64,000 nt of DNA from Quillaja saponaria (GCA_029379385.1 CM055607.1:12958001-13022000); one strand, 5' to 3'. Positions 10,440 through 23,858 are shown, counted from the first letter of the stretch. Translations and numbers: made by a program. The notes: generated by a model from the sequence alone, not told the origin.

Positions 10440-11950
10440 ATAGTTGGTTAGTAGTATCTTAAAGATAGCCAACACATATGATGTTGTTGGATATTACTAT
10501 TGTATGCAATATTATTATAGTTAATAATTAAAAATATTCATTTAATTGAATTAATGAAAAGTATTATTGTGTATAGGTGTTATTAATTAACCATCATGAC
10601 CCTAAAAAATTAAAACAATGAAAATAAGTATCATAATGAAATTATAATAATAAGATGTAATTTTTTTAGCTTAATTTTTAAATATTTGTAACCATAGGAT
10701 CATTAATAAGGCATTAGTGAATCCAGATAGATTAATTAGTACATATCTAGTTGGCTCAAAAAAATTGAGGGTGACTGACCTTATGTTCACTTATGTGCGA
10801 GGCACTAAAACAAATATGTAGGTGTTCATTAGTCTCTACATGTTAATAAGTAGTTTTCACGTTATAGTTGTGCCTATTGTTATTTGACTTGGGCATCAAA
10901 ATTATCTTATACGTACACCATTATATTTTGATGCTATTTCTGATTCTAGTAATGAATCGTCTAACAATTATTAACTGTGAATAATCACTTGTATATGGAG
11001 ATATGTGAATACATAATAAAAAATCTTTCACTCTTTAAAGAAAAAGAGACAATGTTTTATGTGGTTAGTATAAGATGTAACTCAAAATTTACGATCATTG
11101 TAGTGTGGGAATTACAAAAAGAGTTTCTAATTTTTTGCAATAGATTTTATAATCTTAAGATCTAGACACATATAATTAAATATAGGATTGATATTATTTT
11201 CATACTCAGATTTAATCGGCACATTGTTTGATAGAATGATTGAAATAGCCATACTTGCACTATTATGGTAGTTATCACATGTTGTTAGACAAAAATCTTG
11301 ACTTTAAAAAAACTATGAAAATTAACCAATTACCATATAGGTTATTAATTAGTTAATCTTAATTAAAATGTGAATTTAAAAAATTTTTAATTTAATTGGC
11401 AGCCCAATTAAATTATTACTATCATCAATAATTTGAACTTAAGCACAATAGGTCAATATATAATTAAGGAGAATTTTGAGACATTCATGCAACTAATATA
11501 TTAGTTAGGCATTAAATTTAATTATGATTAAATCATAATAGTAATATAGTCCCTAATGTGTTAGGATTGTCCAACATAATTAAAATGTAATGTTAAAATA
11601 ATCCCTAATGTGTTAGGATTTTTCAATATATAGGAAGTGACTAATTTTTGTAAATAGAAAGATTAACAAGCTATATGCTAATAGACATATAAAAAGAATT
11701 GTATGTAAAAAATAAAAAGATAGAATTCTTTTGGGATTTTAGACAAAATATAATTTTTGAATTATAATAAATATTCAGTAACTTGGGTTAGCTCATAATA
11801 AATGTTTTGATAACTTCTCTCATTTTTAAGTATAAAAGTTTTTAGTTTAATTCGTGTGTGAATATATTTGGAGACGGACAGTAAAGTCAAAGACATAAAT
11901 TGTCATGGATTCTTCAATAGAGTCGTAGATCACAAGTAATTATTGAATTT
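10440..11950 (+). repeat. 1.5-kb dispersed repeat, copy 2 (diverged)
   Basis: Plus-strand sequence aligns along its length with the minus strand of 1855-3418. Examples are TTAATTAACCATCATGA, ACATATCTAGTTGGCTC, CTACATGTTAATAAGTAGTT, AGTTAGGCATTAAATTTAATT and CCTAATGTGTTAGGATTG near 11550. The CCTAATGTGTTAGGATT block is duplicated here at about 11553 and 11603. It is more diverged than copy 1. The 62-codon frame at 10977-11165 lies inside it and is not a gene. Confidence 0.5.
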
Positions 11951-12037
11951 TGAGTGGACACGATACTGTCACATGTTACATACATGAATAGCTCATCATA
12001 ACTTGTGCATGCTATCAGTCACCTCACCTGTTTGGCA

Positions 12038-12115
12038 AACCATAAATAATAGAGATCAGGTTTAACCATAAATAATAGAGATCAGGTTTAACCATAAATA
12101 ATAGAGATTGGGGTT
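12038..12115 (+). repeat. 26-bp tandem repeat, three units
   Basis: Units start at 12038, 12064 and 12090 and read AACCATAAATAATAGAGATC followed by AGGTTT. The third is slightly changed (GATTGGGGTTT). No function is evident. Confidence 0.9.
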
Positions 12116-13557
12116 TTTCTGTCGTAGATTTAAGAGACAAATTTTTTAAAATTTGAAGTATACTTTAGAGGAAAACATTAACCGTGGATTTGGAAGAGAA
12201 CAACCGGATCCAAATTCAGATAGAGATAGCAATAGCAATATTGAAGTTTGACCCACGTGTGTTGGAAAGTAAATTTCTTCACATCATACCCACCACTGAA
12301 AAAATGTCAGCATTGTGTGGGGCCAAGTTGCTGACTATATGAGATGAGACATGAGGGGACCATAAAGCCATTTAATTTGTGTCCTGTATTTTTAATGTAA
12401 TAAGTAGGAGAAACACTTCACAAGTTAATGTTACCCACCCATCTATTTCACTTGTGTTTGTGGGCGTCCTGGGTCCCTTCTAATCTGACATCTCCAATAA
12501 ATTAGAGAATTAAAAGTGCACATAATAAAATTATTTCACATTGGATTCTTTTAGTCACAAAAGGAGCCTTCAACTTTGTGTACGTCTCTTTATAGTACTA
12601 CACGTTCTTAAAACATTAAAGTGTAAGTTACAACCTTGTTAACAGTGTGGAAGCATAGATATGCGTGATGGCCTTAACTTAGTTATTGAATTAGGTTTTC
12701 AGAATTTTAAACTTTTTATTATTATCAAATATATTGTGATTTTATTAATTATGTAAATTCAGACTCTCATTTCTTTTAATTTCTAATTAAATATTACAAA
12801 TTCTTACTTGGAGACTTTCTTTCATCCTGTCTCACAACTTTTGAGAGAAAAATAAATTACTGATTTATTAATTAAAAAATTATACAAAAAAATCATATAC
12901 TTTACCGTTTTACAAAGAATACTTCTTTTTTTTTTAATTTATAATGTTTTTAAAATAATAATTCATCAAGTTTATTGAATTGAAATTATTGTTATCTACT
13001 ATTGTCAAAATTTGTACCTTTAGACCTTGACATTGTCGGTTACTTTCCAACCAACGAGAGCCATTTGAGTTATTATTCATAGGGAAAAACAAAGTTACCT
13101 TGCTTTGGTTACATGATTATACATCTAATCAAATAATGTTATATAACAAAATCTTTAAAATACGATTTATGCTTTCATAAGAAGAATCTTATAAATTCAT
13201 GAGTAAATCTTAAATAAGTTAATTTTATATTAAATCTAATAATATCTAAAGATAAATATTTTTCGGGTACATATAAAAAAAAAAAATTACTATTCCCTTA
13301 ACCAATATCAACGAGGAAGAGAGAGAAATAAGTTTATCCTAATATAATATGTATTAATTTATGCCACACGAAATCTTAGTATACGTCACATATATTTATA
13401 TATAGGATTTTAATAATTGGTTTTCACCATTGATTATAGCATTAACCCTACATTAAGGATTTATTTTATCATCTCTAGATTTTAACAATTTCTTTTTCTT
13501 TCATTCAAATTGGTACATTCATTAATTATATCTACTTTCCCATCAATCATCAACTAT
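12116..13557. other. non-coding, no gene seen
   Basis: AT-rich sequence with short poly-A and poly-T tracts. No frame above background and no recognised element. Confidence 0.35.
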
Positions 13558-14169
13558 GGTGCCGTTTGGTACCACGGCTTGCAGAGCCTTGCGGTGCGGC
13601 TTGGGGTCGTTTGGTTTCTGGGGCTCCATCGCTCTCAGCTGTCGAGGCCAAGAAGCTTGGTTTTTCCAGCTTTTTTGGCACGCCACAATTTTTTATTCTA
13701 TTTTGCCCTTGCCTTGTTTTTATAATTTGCATCTTATTCCTAGCTTAATTTTATTAAAATACCCTCATAATATATACCGAATCTCCAATTGTATCCCCGT
13801 CCTTTTCAAAAAATTTGACTATTGGTGGCAGCCAACGGTCAATCAATTAAAGGTGTAATTTTTAATTAAGTTTGTTATTTACAACTAAAATTATATATTT
13901 AATATTAATTATATTTAATCTCAATAAAATAAAAACTGGTTTAAAAATAAATTATTTTCAATTAAATATGAAACTTGAATTAAATATAAAATAATTTAAT
14001 TAAAAAATAAACAAAATATTTCAAATTTTATATTGATAATTTTATACGATAATTTTAGTCATGATTTTTAAACTATTCAAGTAATAATTTTGAGACATAA
14101 TAATCTCAAACTCTTTTAATTATGACTTTAAACCATAATATTTGTCTGTCACCTTACCAAACCGCGTTC
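13558..14169 (+). mobile_element. MITE-like element A (GTTTGGTA ends)
   Basis: It starts GGTGCCGTTTGGTACC at 13558 and ends with the inverted form ACCTTACCAAACCGCGTTC (14151-14169). The first 150 bp are strikingly GC-rich for the region, followed by CTATTTTGCCCTTGCC and AT-rich interior. It is related to element B at 14240-15008: both have a GC-rich left subterminus, the TATTTTGCCCTT block and a right end with TTTTGAGACATAATAA. The target duplication is unclear. The overlapping 60-100-codon frames are by-products of the GC-rich end. Confidence 0.6.
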
Positions 14170-14239
14170 AATATCCACTGGTTAAACTTAACCAAGAACA
14201 ACTATGACTTGCGAATGTACTTGCAAACAAGGACTATAC

Positions 14240-15008
14240 GGCAGTTTGGTACCATGGCCAGCCGCTGGGTGTCATGGCAAAGGGGCCCTGTGGCCCCTGG
14301 GACGCGCGGGCATCCGCGGTAGAGACCAAAAAACTGTCCAGGCCAGCTTTCTATGTCGCACAGCTATGGCACCAAATTTCACTTTCTATTTTGCCCTTAT
14401 TTTTTTTTTTTTAAATTCCCACTATATTTGTGGTCCTAAATTACAAAAATAACCTTTTATATTCTCCTTTAAACCAACTATGCCCCCTCCTCCATTTTCT
14501 TTGTTTGTTTTTAGTATCCTTTTTTATTGTAGTATTTGTTTATTTTTGTACTTTTTTATTTTTAATTTAGTATTTGTATTTATGTTTTCTCTCATCTTAA
14601 TTAAATTTTAGTTTTTCAATCAAATTTGTTTGTGTGAAAATAATTAGTTTAAATTCATTAAAACCTCAAAGCTAAATTAAAAATTACTTTAACATAAATT
14701 AAAGAAAAAATAAATTAAAACTTACTTTCAATTAAATTAAAGTAAAAATAAATTAATTAAATATAACTTTAATTTTAATTAAATATCAAAACTAAATTAA
14801 GAATTAAAACTGATCAATATAAAACAAATTAATTTTTTTTATATTTAATAAAACACATAAATGTCTTTTAGGTAATTTTTACACAAAATAACTTCTTTGA
14901 CCATAATTTTAGAATATAATTTTTGGACCATCTAAATAGACAACATTTTTGAGACATAATAACTTTAAATCTTTGATCTTTACCTCACCGCAGGTACCAA
15001 ATGGAGCC
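14240..15008 (+). mobile_element. MITE-like element B (GTTTGGTA ends)
   Basis: The left end reads GGCAGTTTGGTACCATGGCC and the right end is the inverted GGTACCAAATGGAGCC. TAT stands just outside the right end, and TAT or TATA near the left, so a 3-bp duplication is possible. That would fit a PIF/Harbinger-type MITE, but this is not secure. The GC-rich left 110 bp contrast with the AT-rich rest. It is the same family as element A, only 70 bp away, and abuts the duplicated block that starts at 15009. Confidence 0.6.
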
Positions 15009-15790
15009 TATATGACTATACCATATCTACTACATGGCGAAACTAATAAACCCATGCATTTATATGGGTTATAGCTATTATATATCAGAAGGGATTATCA
15101 ACATAGAAAAATATATTCTTCCATTTACAAAAAAGTGGAAGATAAAAGTATACCCAATCCACTAATATATTTTTCTTACTTTTTATACATAAAGACAAAT
15201 TCTTTTGTAACATATAGAACTTATCTTATATATTAAACTTTATGTCGAATATTTGAATTTTCATAAATAACGACTTAATAACATGCTTTTATCAATGATT
15301 CAACAACTAGTTAGCCAACTTGATTAAAATATTGAGCTAGTTTGTCTTAGTTTTATTCTAATATATATATATATATATCCTTCAAAAATAATATTCTTAG
15401 TAATACCTAGCTATCAGCAGCTTCTACCTTTGGATATTGTTGTCCAGTTAGCCTTTTACATTGACATCCTTCTTTTTCCTCTTACCTAATCAGATCTTTC
15501 TTCACTTAGCTATGAAGAATATTGAGGATCATATAAAATTGTAAGTGTTTAGGATTTTGTTTCTTTTTCCTTTATTTATTTTTGTTTATAAAGTCCAACT
15601 TTGTTTGTTTCGTGTTGATATAATAAGTATCTTTTACCCAAAAAAAAAAAAAAAAGGAGACGTCATTTTGTTTTTTATTTTGAGTTTCAAAGAGAAGTGA
15701 AAGAGAAAATTAAATTAAATAAGATAAAGTCACGTTTGATATTTAAATAATTTATATTATATACTAGTAGTAATAATATAACAAGCTACA
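15009..15790 (+). repeat. 0.78-kb duplicated block, copy 1
   Basis: It matches 34618-35390 in the same orientation with many indels. Landmarks in order are GCATTTATATGGGTTATAGC, TTCCATTTACAAAAA, GATTCAACAACTAGTTAG, AGTAATACCTAGCTATCA, GTCCAGTTAGCCTTTTACAT, GTGTTTAGGATTTTGTTTC and TATAATAAGTATCTTT. No coding potential. The second copy lies upstream of the second C5-desaturase gene, so this may be the left edge of the same large tandem duplication. Confidence 0.75.
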
Positions 15791-18289
15791 TTTATATAAC
15801 TAAGTTCTGCTATCCTAATACTAAAAAATGTGCTTGACCAAGGATATTATCTTCCTAAACTTTCTTTAATCATTTCTATTCCTTGATATGTGGGCTTAAA
15901 ACATTTTGTTTTGATGGATTGGCCTAACAAGTAAATTTTATTATATAATTTTAAAAAGGTTCAGATGACAGAAATATGGTTTAAAACTTAGAATTTCCTG
16001 CTCTTATATCATAATAAATTAACATCTCATTTAAAATTTCTTGCTACAATTATATCATAATAAATTAACATCTCATTCAAAAGTTCAAGCTTGTAGCAAG
16101 AGAGATTTTTTAATCATTTGTAAATTTTAACAAATAAATAAATAAGAACGTTGATCATTCTACCACGAAAGATACGGATTTGTAACTAAAGATTAATTGT
16201 GAGAGTTACGCATGTCAATTTTTCCTTATTAGATATTACTGAAAATTTTGGAAATTGAAACTTCGTGCGTTAAGTATAATCTTCAATCATTGAATTGCTT
16301 GATTGACCATGAAACATTACTTGCACCCTAATGTCTTTGTTTATGCATGTTTTTCTTCATTTTCAGTTTTAATTAGTGTATAACTTCTTGCTAATTTAAT
16401 GTTGGGTTATATAAATGTATGGCAGGTGAGGTAACATGGTTAACGTAGATAACGTGGTTTACAGAAAAATAAAAAAATAAAAAAAAATTGATCAAGTGGT
16501 TTTTCAGTCAGTGAAGCCCTTTGAAAAATAAAACCCACAATGTGTTTGGTTAAGTACGTATACCGCATCCAATTTTTCTATAGATGAAAGTCCAATTGAT
16601 AATATGACATGGTACTAGGTTTTAAGTCTCTCTCTTATCTCTATGTTGAGGGATGAAACCCCATCGATAAAAGAGAGCTAAATGGTATATGCTATGGATG
16701 CATGTGTTAGTTGATTTTATTGATTTATTATTTAAGATAAAAAATAACTCATTGGATGATTTAAATTCTCTTATAAATCAGTTATCAAAGGTTTGAAATT
16801 TTAAAAATATAATTTCTTGCATAAATCAGTTATCAAGATTTGAATATTTAGATATTTCAATTTGGCAAAATCTCAATTAATATTGTTAATGTATCATACT
16901 TATTTTCTCTTACTAGATCTATGTGACTTTAGATATTAAAGGCAATAATTTGTTGATTGCTACTTATTTAATTGATACTTAATTTAAATATATGTATTGC
17001 ATCACTTGTCTAAATTTTTAATGAAATAAATAATTTTTTCTAGGCAAGCACGTTAATAACATCACTTGTTTAATCTTCAACAATCAGCACAAAATAACTT
17101 AAATTAGAAGGAACAATCAATTATGACGGAAATATTTAACTTATATCTATCATACATTTTTTTGTATGCATTAGAGCCTCAATTATTGTTAACCAATCAT
17201 GTTTCTCGATCTAATATTTCGAATCCTACTTGAATTTAACTATAAGTGCCAGCACTGCAGGTCCAGAAATGTACATACCTCGAATATTTGAAGTTAATTG
17301 AGGACATTTATTCGGTGCTCCACCCAGGAATGTATCGAATGCCCCGCTCACATAGAAGCCTATGCACCTGACACGTGTAAAGGCACTTAAAACTTACATT
17401 TTTCTTTCTCAGCCAAAACTTGCTTACCGGCTAGTACAAAAAGTTGCCCATCTTATACTATTTGCAACTTTTTCCACTTACTTTATAAATTCTACTTCTA
17501 GGTCCAATTTTATCTCTCTTATAAATTCTTAAATTTTAGTAATTTTCTGTCAAATTGTATAGGATTTGACAAGTAACCAACAACCATTAATAAAAACAAA
17601 TGAAAGTTAATTAATAGGAGCTATTAATAACAAAGAGAACAATAATGTTAATACATAACATCCAACCACCAAAAAACCTTCAAACCTTCATATCCTATTC
17701 TTTTCCTTCTTCTCCAACTTTCATTCTCAACCTATATAATGCTTCATATCCTATTCTTTTCCTTCTTCTCCAACTTTCATTCTCAACCTATATAATGTAA
17801 TTGTGTACAACACGAAATATTTTCATGCATAATGTAAGTTTATTATAATTTTATGTTGTTTATATATTTCATTTTAAGTTTTTCTTTTTCTTTTTTTTTC
17901 TTCTTAGCTCCATTTATTTTGAAGCGTTTTATGTCAACCTCATACATTTAGGCTCGTTAAGGGCTCTTGAAGATTTTCTTAAAAATGTTTTGTAGTTAAG
18001 GTGAGTAAAACTTAAGACCTATTAAAGAACTATTTAAGTAGCTTACCACCAAACTAAGTTACAACTTCTATTAGTGTTCGCATATAAATATATTTGTTAT
18101 AAATTTTTATGTAAATAATAAAAAGTTTATTAAAAAAATATATTAAACTAGCTGGTTCATGAGCTTACGGGTTGAGTTTTAGAAAGATGAAGCTCAATTA
18201 GTTTTACTAAACGAGCTCAAAGTAAAGCTCAAGATCGGCTCGTTTTTCCTTAACGAGTAGTTCACAAGCTAGCTTGGCTCATTGCCACT
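15791..18289. other. non-coding, with a small tandem repeat and a degenerate TE fragment
   Basis: A 27-bp direct repeat (TATATCATAATAAATTAACA...) lies near 16003 and 16042. About 18130-18290 has AGCTCAA/GAGCTC/GGCTCG motifs of a kind common in plant transposable-element relics. No gene is supported. Confidence 0.35.
17686..17797 (+). repeat. 56-bp tandem duplication
   Basis: Two identical or nearly identical units start at 17686 and 17742 (CTTCATATCCTATTCTTTTC ... CCTATATAATG). Being so alike, the duplication is recent. Confidence 0.9.
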
Positions 18290-18759
18290 CCTAGTGATAG
18301 TAATGAAAATGAATGTAGTAATAGTGAGGAAAAAGATGATGGCAATATCACTAAACCATTGCATGAGCTAACTATTTTGGAGGTAATGTCTAAAAAGTTT
18401 AAAAGCAATGAATTGACAGAGCAATTCTACCATATGCATACGCAAAGGCTAGTGGATTCGGTGTTCAAAGGGATAGATTTTATTTTAATCAATCTAATAG
18501 GGAATAAATAAGTCATAGTTGGGTTTGTGATAAATAGGGCAAGCAAGATGAAAAATACATAAATGTGGCTGATAGAAAGAATTTTCAAAGGGCTAAAACA
18601 AGGTATGGATGTCTTGCTAGATTTCAAATTAAAATGTGCATGGAAACTTCTGATTGGATAATTAAGAAATTTTTCAAAGAGCATACTCATAACCATGTTT
18701 ATCCTAACTCGTCTTATTTTATTGTAGCAATATTCCCTGAGGAGATACTTCAAATTTAA
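18290..18759 (+). pseudogene. FAR1-type DNA-binding domain relic (FRS/MULE-derived)
   Basis: Plus-strand frames give AYAKASGFGVQRDRFYFNQ, then SHSWVCDK, then TRYGCLARFQIKM and FFKEHTHNHVYPNSS. This matches the order of the FAR1 zinc-finger domain (YAxxxGF, basic stretch, FVC, TRxGCxAxxxxK, W..FxxEHNH). Two stops lie in frame (18505-18507 and 18535-18537), and the frame must shift near 18430 to join the preceding acidic segment. Nothing of the MULE transposase core follows: the sequence meets the truncated gypsy relic at about 18772. It is a fragment of a FAR1-related or MULE gene with no expected product. Confidence 0.65.
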
Positions 18760-18771
18760 CTTTGTCAGCTA

Positions 18772-21700
18772 TACATCACAACAAATCTTCCACTACCCGA
18801 CTATGCATAGCTGACAAATAAGACAAACTACCTATCGACTTCCTACTCAGAGCGTCTGCAACCACATTTTCTTTACATGGGTGATAAGAAATTGAACAAT
18901 CATAATCCTCCAGCAACTCAATCCATCTACGCTGCCTTAAATTTAGCTCATTCTGATCAAACATATATTTAAGACTTTTGTGATCCGTAAAAATCTCAAA
19001 TATCTTACCATACAAGTAATGCCTCCATATCTTCAATAAAAATTACCGCTCTCATTTCAAGATCATGGGTAAGATAGTTCATCTCATGCTTTTTCAACTG
19101 TCTCAAAGCATACGCCACAACTTTTCTATCCTGCATCAAAACACAACCAAATCCAATATGAGAAGCATCACAAAACATAATGTACTTACTCATACTAGAG
19201 GGAAGTGTAAGAACAAAAGCTGAGGTTAAACAAGTTTAACTTTCGAAAGCTTTCTTCACAAGTTTTGGACCACATAAACTTAACTTTTTTCTGAGTTAAT
19301 CGAGTCAAAGGAGCAGCAATACGAAAGAAATTCCCAACAAACCTCTTGTAATAACCAGCTAAACCTAGAAAATTTCAAATTTCAGAAATATATTTTAGTC
19401 GAGGCCAACTCTAAATTGCATCTATCTTTTTAGGATCCACCTAAATTCCTTTCTTAAAAATCATATGTCCAAGAAAAGTCACCTCATTCAGCCAAAATTC
19501 ACACTTAGAGAATTTAGCATAAAACTTATTTTCCCTAAGTGTCTGCAATACAATGTGAAGATGCTATTTTTGCTCCTCCTCACTTCGAAAATATACTAGA
19601 ATATCATTAATGAAAACAATGACAAACTGATCCAAGAAGGGTTTAAACACCAGATTTATCAAGTCCTGTGAACGCTGTTGGAGCATTATAAGCCCAAAAG
19701 ACATAACCAAAAACTCGTAATGTCCATACCCAGTACGAAAAACAGTCTTTGGAATATATTCTTTCTTAATTCGGAGCTGGTGATATCTCAAACGAAGGTC
19801 AAACTAATCAAATAAATCATCAATCCTGGAGAGAGGATACTTGTTTTTAACGGTGACCTTATTTAATTGTCGGTAGTTGATACACAGTCTGAATGAGTCA
19901 TCCTTCTTTTTAACAAATAAAACAGGAGCACCCCTAAGAAGATGAATTGGGACGAATAAATCTCTTATCTAGTAAATCTTGCAATTGCACCTTAAGCTCC
20001 ATTTCGTTCACTAGGAGCCATCCAATAAGGGGGAATAGAAGTTGGCTGAGTACTAAGTAATAACTCAATGTCGAACTCAATCTCTCGATCGGGAGGAAGC
20101 CTTGGAAGCTCTTCAAGAAATATATCAAAAAACTCCATTACCACCAGAATACGATCTAAAGGAGGACACTCCAACTGAGCATCCCTGACAAAAGCTAAAT
20201 AGGCCCGATGCTTCTTCCTAATAAGCTGTCTTGCTAAATAATAAAAGTCAACTTTTCAGGAATAAAAGTCAACTTTTCAGGAATACTGAATTTAACACTC
20301 TTATCACCGCAATCTACCACATCACGATGATTAGACAACCAATCCATGCCTAAAATCACATCATACTCCAACATATTCAGTATAATTAAGTCCGCTAAAT
20401 AATTATCATCATCCACAAGAAGCTATATACTAGTCTGCTAGAATAATTTTCCCTAATTTAGTTGAAACCACTAAAGGGATTCTAAAAGGTTCAGATACCC
20501 TATTCACAAAAGAAGCAAAATATGACAATATAAAAGAATGAGTAGCTCCAATATCAAATAATACTTTAGCACTAATTGAGAAAATCGATAAATTACCCGA
20601 TACTACGGCCTTAGAAGCCTGTGCTTCCTGAGTAATTAAAACATAAACCCGAGCCTGACCCCTACCTGCTGTTGATGTACCGTTAGAAAAACTACCATGT
20701 ACTCCATTAGGCCTCGTAAGTGTCACAAGTAATGGAGGTCTACCTTGAATTGATGAAGATGTCCCAACTGGAGTTGGTTAACCCTTTAACAACGGACAAT
20801 CTCTAATATGATGATCCATCGCTCTATATTTAAAACAAGCACCAGTCCCCAGTCCCCAGTCCCCAATTCACACTACCTAGTATGCCGATTACCATAAGTT
20901 GAATATACGTGAAACTAATATGATTGGGGTCTGCTAGATGACACCCCATGTGACTAAGCTCTTGAACTCCAACTTATCTAACTTCTACCTGACTGAAAAC
21001 TTTCTCTGAATAAACCTTGCCCAGAGGTAGATTAAACCCCAGGTTTACGTAAATTGCCAGCTCTATAGGTCGAAGGACCCTCATGTCTGGCCTTTTTATA
21101 ACTCTCGCGCTTAGACTATCTCTCCATAACTTGGGTCTCTAATCGGTAAGCAACATCAACGACCTGAGTGTAAGTAGTAATGTCTGTCACGAACACTGAT
21201 CTGAATAAATAATCCTTCAAGCTATACATAAATCTCTTCACTTGCATCTGCTTTGTAGCTACCAAATGCGGGACAAAATAGGACAGTCTAATAAATCAGG
21301 TCTTATACTCTACCACTGACATGCTCTTTGTCTAAACTAATTGCTCAAAATCCTAAGCATGCTTATCTTATACACTCTCACATAAAAAGTGACCTATGAA
21401 AGCTCTACTGAATTCTGGCCACGCTAGTGGGATAGGCTTTGTCTATCGTTGTACCAACATTTTATACCTATCACAAGCCACATCATGTAACTGATAACTA
21501 ACTAACTCAACCGCATGAATGGGATCACATCCCAAAGTTATACATAATCTATTTGACTCCTCCAAGAAAGCATAAGGATCCTGAGCCGGGTTTACCCCAG
21601 AAAATCTCGGTGGATGCATCTTTCTGAAATTATGAAGTGTCATAAATACCCCTCGATCCTGTTGAAGTAGAACTAGAGGGATTGCCTCTTACTGAGGCTA

Positions 21701-21857
21701 AACAGGAAGAGCTACTGATGGCTATGGCTATGGCTGAGTTTTAGGATGAATGAAATGCACTACTAAGTCCACATACGCACTGGGTAATGTTCACAGACAA
21801 AACAACCCATCTTGTACTTGCAGTCACGGACCTCTAAACCATACTTTGATACCAACT
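18772..21857 (-). pseudogene. Ty3/gypsy (Tekay-like) gag-pol relic, 3' half missing
   Basis: Minus-strand pieces run in gypsy order. Gag lies at 21643-21443 (PPRFSGVNPAQDPYAFLEE). Protease lies at 20726-20430 with VLFDIGATHSFI, where the usual DSGA is DIGA, followed by YDVILGMDWL. Reverse transcriptase spans 20174-19564 ([14 protein letters not shown] [18 protein letters not shown], then [12 protein letters not shown], where the first Asp of the catalytic pair is Asn). RNase H spans 19193-18776 ([50 protein letters not shown]). Integrase and the 3' LTR are absent: sequence identity is lost at 18772 beside the FAR1 relic. Stops and frameshifts separate all pieces. The RNase H wording resembles the Tekay/Del chromovirus branch. 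Confidence 0.85.
21844..21855 (-). promoter_or_regulatory. gypsy primer-binding site (initiator tRNA-Met type)
   Basis: The minus strand reads TTGGTATCAAAG two bases after the LTR end ...TATGACA. It is a degenerate version of the TGGTATCAGAGC site. Confidence 0.6.
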
Positions 21858-23858
21858 TGTCATATTCCAAAAAAAAACATGATTGGCTAAAGTAGTGGAT
21901 AACCAAACCCCTATAAATCTGAATACTCAATTACGATGCATTACTGACTCTTACACACTTTACAATTAAGATTAAAAAAGCTTTACTAAATTAAAATAGA
22001 ATTAAGACTGGTTTTTAACATGGATATTTACTAAAATTCAGTAAAAGTTCCCCTGTAATGTGGGACATGCCCATAATACATATAAATAACCTGTTTATAA
22101 GATAACAACACCTATAGTATTAGAATATACAAAGGAGCTCTGCTCCTAACTTGTATGCATTGCCCAAGGTTAATTCAATACACATTAACGACGTATAACA
22201 CCTAGAGTAACTGCAAGTGTCGTCCTTTAATCCTCAAGTATGCGATTTTGAGATATACCTTACGGCGACAATGTTGGCAGGTAGCAAGTCTTGATGCAGC
22301 TAACTGTGATTTTTTTATACTAAAAAAGATAAACAACATAGAGAAAAAAGTGAGTCACAAAGACTCAGTGAGTAAATCACATAAAACATCATACGCACAT
22401 ATCACTGAATAATCTCCTATCACAAATAAATTGTACTTGTACATACTTGTAATTACTTTTCAGTCATGATTCACATGTTACACAATATATATATCAACTC
22501 CAGCATTCGAAGTGCACAATATCAAATGAAACAATCAAAGCATACAAAGCAAGCAAATGGTCAACGAGTAACTCAGCCCCGCACAACAATATCACCCCCA
22601 CCGGGTATAGATGCATTGGCACAATAGATTAATCTCTGTACATAATCCATCCTACCGGGGTTGAGTGCTTTACTTTTAAAATATTTATAAGAATCAAAGT
22701 ATTTCATAAATTCAAGTCAGAAGATCCTAGGTGCACTTGGATTTTACTTTCTGAAATAAAAATCATTTCTCTGAAAATTTCACTTTGTTGGCCCTTATCA
22801 ATCACAAGTAATGTCAAACAAACATAATTCAAATAAATCACTGAAATACTGTATTTGCTTAATTTCTAAATAACATATCTATTCCAGTGCACAAATAATT
22901 GCACATAATATTCTGGCAACCAAAGTGCACGTAATTCACTCACGAGGCTCAAAAAGGTGGTTTGTCAATTTCTCTAGTCTGCGAAGGTGTTGGAAGGTCC
23001 TCGACATGATCTGAAGCTGAAATTATAAATTTATATATCATCATAATAATCATTTCATAACTCATTCTATAACTCCTGCAATTTTTTATATATAAATATA
23101 TACTTAATATACTACTTGATAATTAAGTTCTATTAACATTTTACCAGATATATATTAAAGATATATATCTTTTCCTTAAATGTGTTTCATTTATATTTAT
23201 ATTCTTACCAAAATTCCATACCACTTATTGATTTAACCTTGTCAATACTTCAATTATTACATTCAATATTAACACTAGTCATTTTCCATGTCTTTTAATT
23301 AACTATCTAACTAATAAAACTTATGAAAATCAACTTATATATATACATTAATATTTAGTTTCTCCCTAACATTTTATTAACTTAACAAATATTAACCTTA
23401 ATATAAAAAATTCCAAACAATTTACTTACTTTAACAATTACTTGATCAATTTTCATGTTTTTTTAATTACCTATTTTACCAACAAAACTTATATAGCTTA
23501 CTTTTCCAATTAAACTTAAAGGATTTATCATTTATTTATTAAATTAAGAATCTAACAATATTTAAATTTATATTACCAACTTAATCAATTTAAAGTTTTA
23601 AGATGAGAAAATTTCTGCACCTATTTTCTTGTTCATAAAACACATTAAACTAGCATTAATACCTTAAGAAACAAGCGTAAACTTGGACTTAAGAATCATT
23701 TAAACTTCCACCATCCTTTCCGAACACTCATGGTAGAAAATTGACTGCCTAACTTCCAATCACACATAAAATACTTGAAGCTGTCAGCCAAGACACTGCC
23801 ACAATTCTCACCTTTACCCTCCTAACACATATCACATGATTATATAACATACACCTAA
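21858..23858 (-). repeat. probable long 5' LTR of the Tekay-like gypsy relic, interrupted
   Basis: It starts TGTCATATTCC on the plus strand (minus-strand end ...GGAATATGACA), next to the primer-binding site. There is no coding frame through 2 kb. The far edge was not found. The LTR probably continues beyond the inserted 23859-27513 element into 27519-27890, which would make it about 2.3 kb, a length normal for Tekay/Del. No second LTR is present in the window for comparison. Confidence 0.5.

Noticed and set aside
10977..11165. 62-codon frame
   Set aside because: It lies within the dispersed repeat, and the other copy does not keep the frame.
13510..13858. Overlapping frames of 60-100 codons on both strands
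   Set aside because: They are by-products of the GC-rich end of MITE-like element A; no protein family fits.
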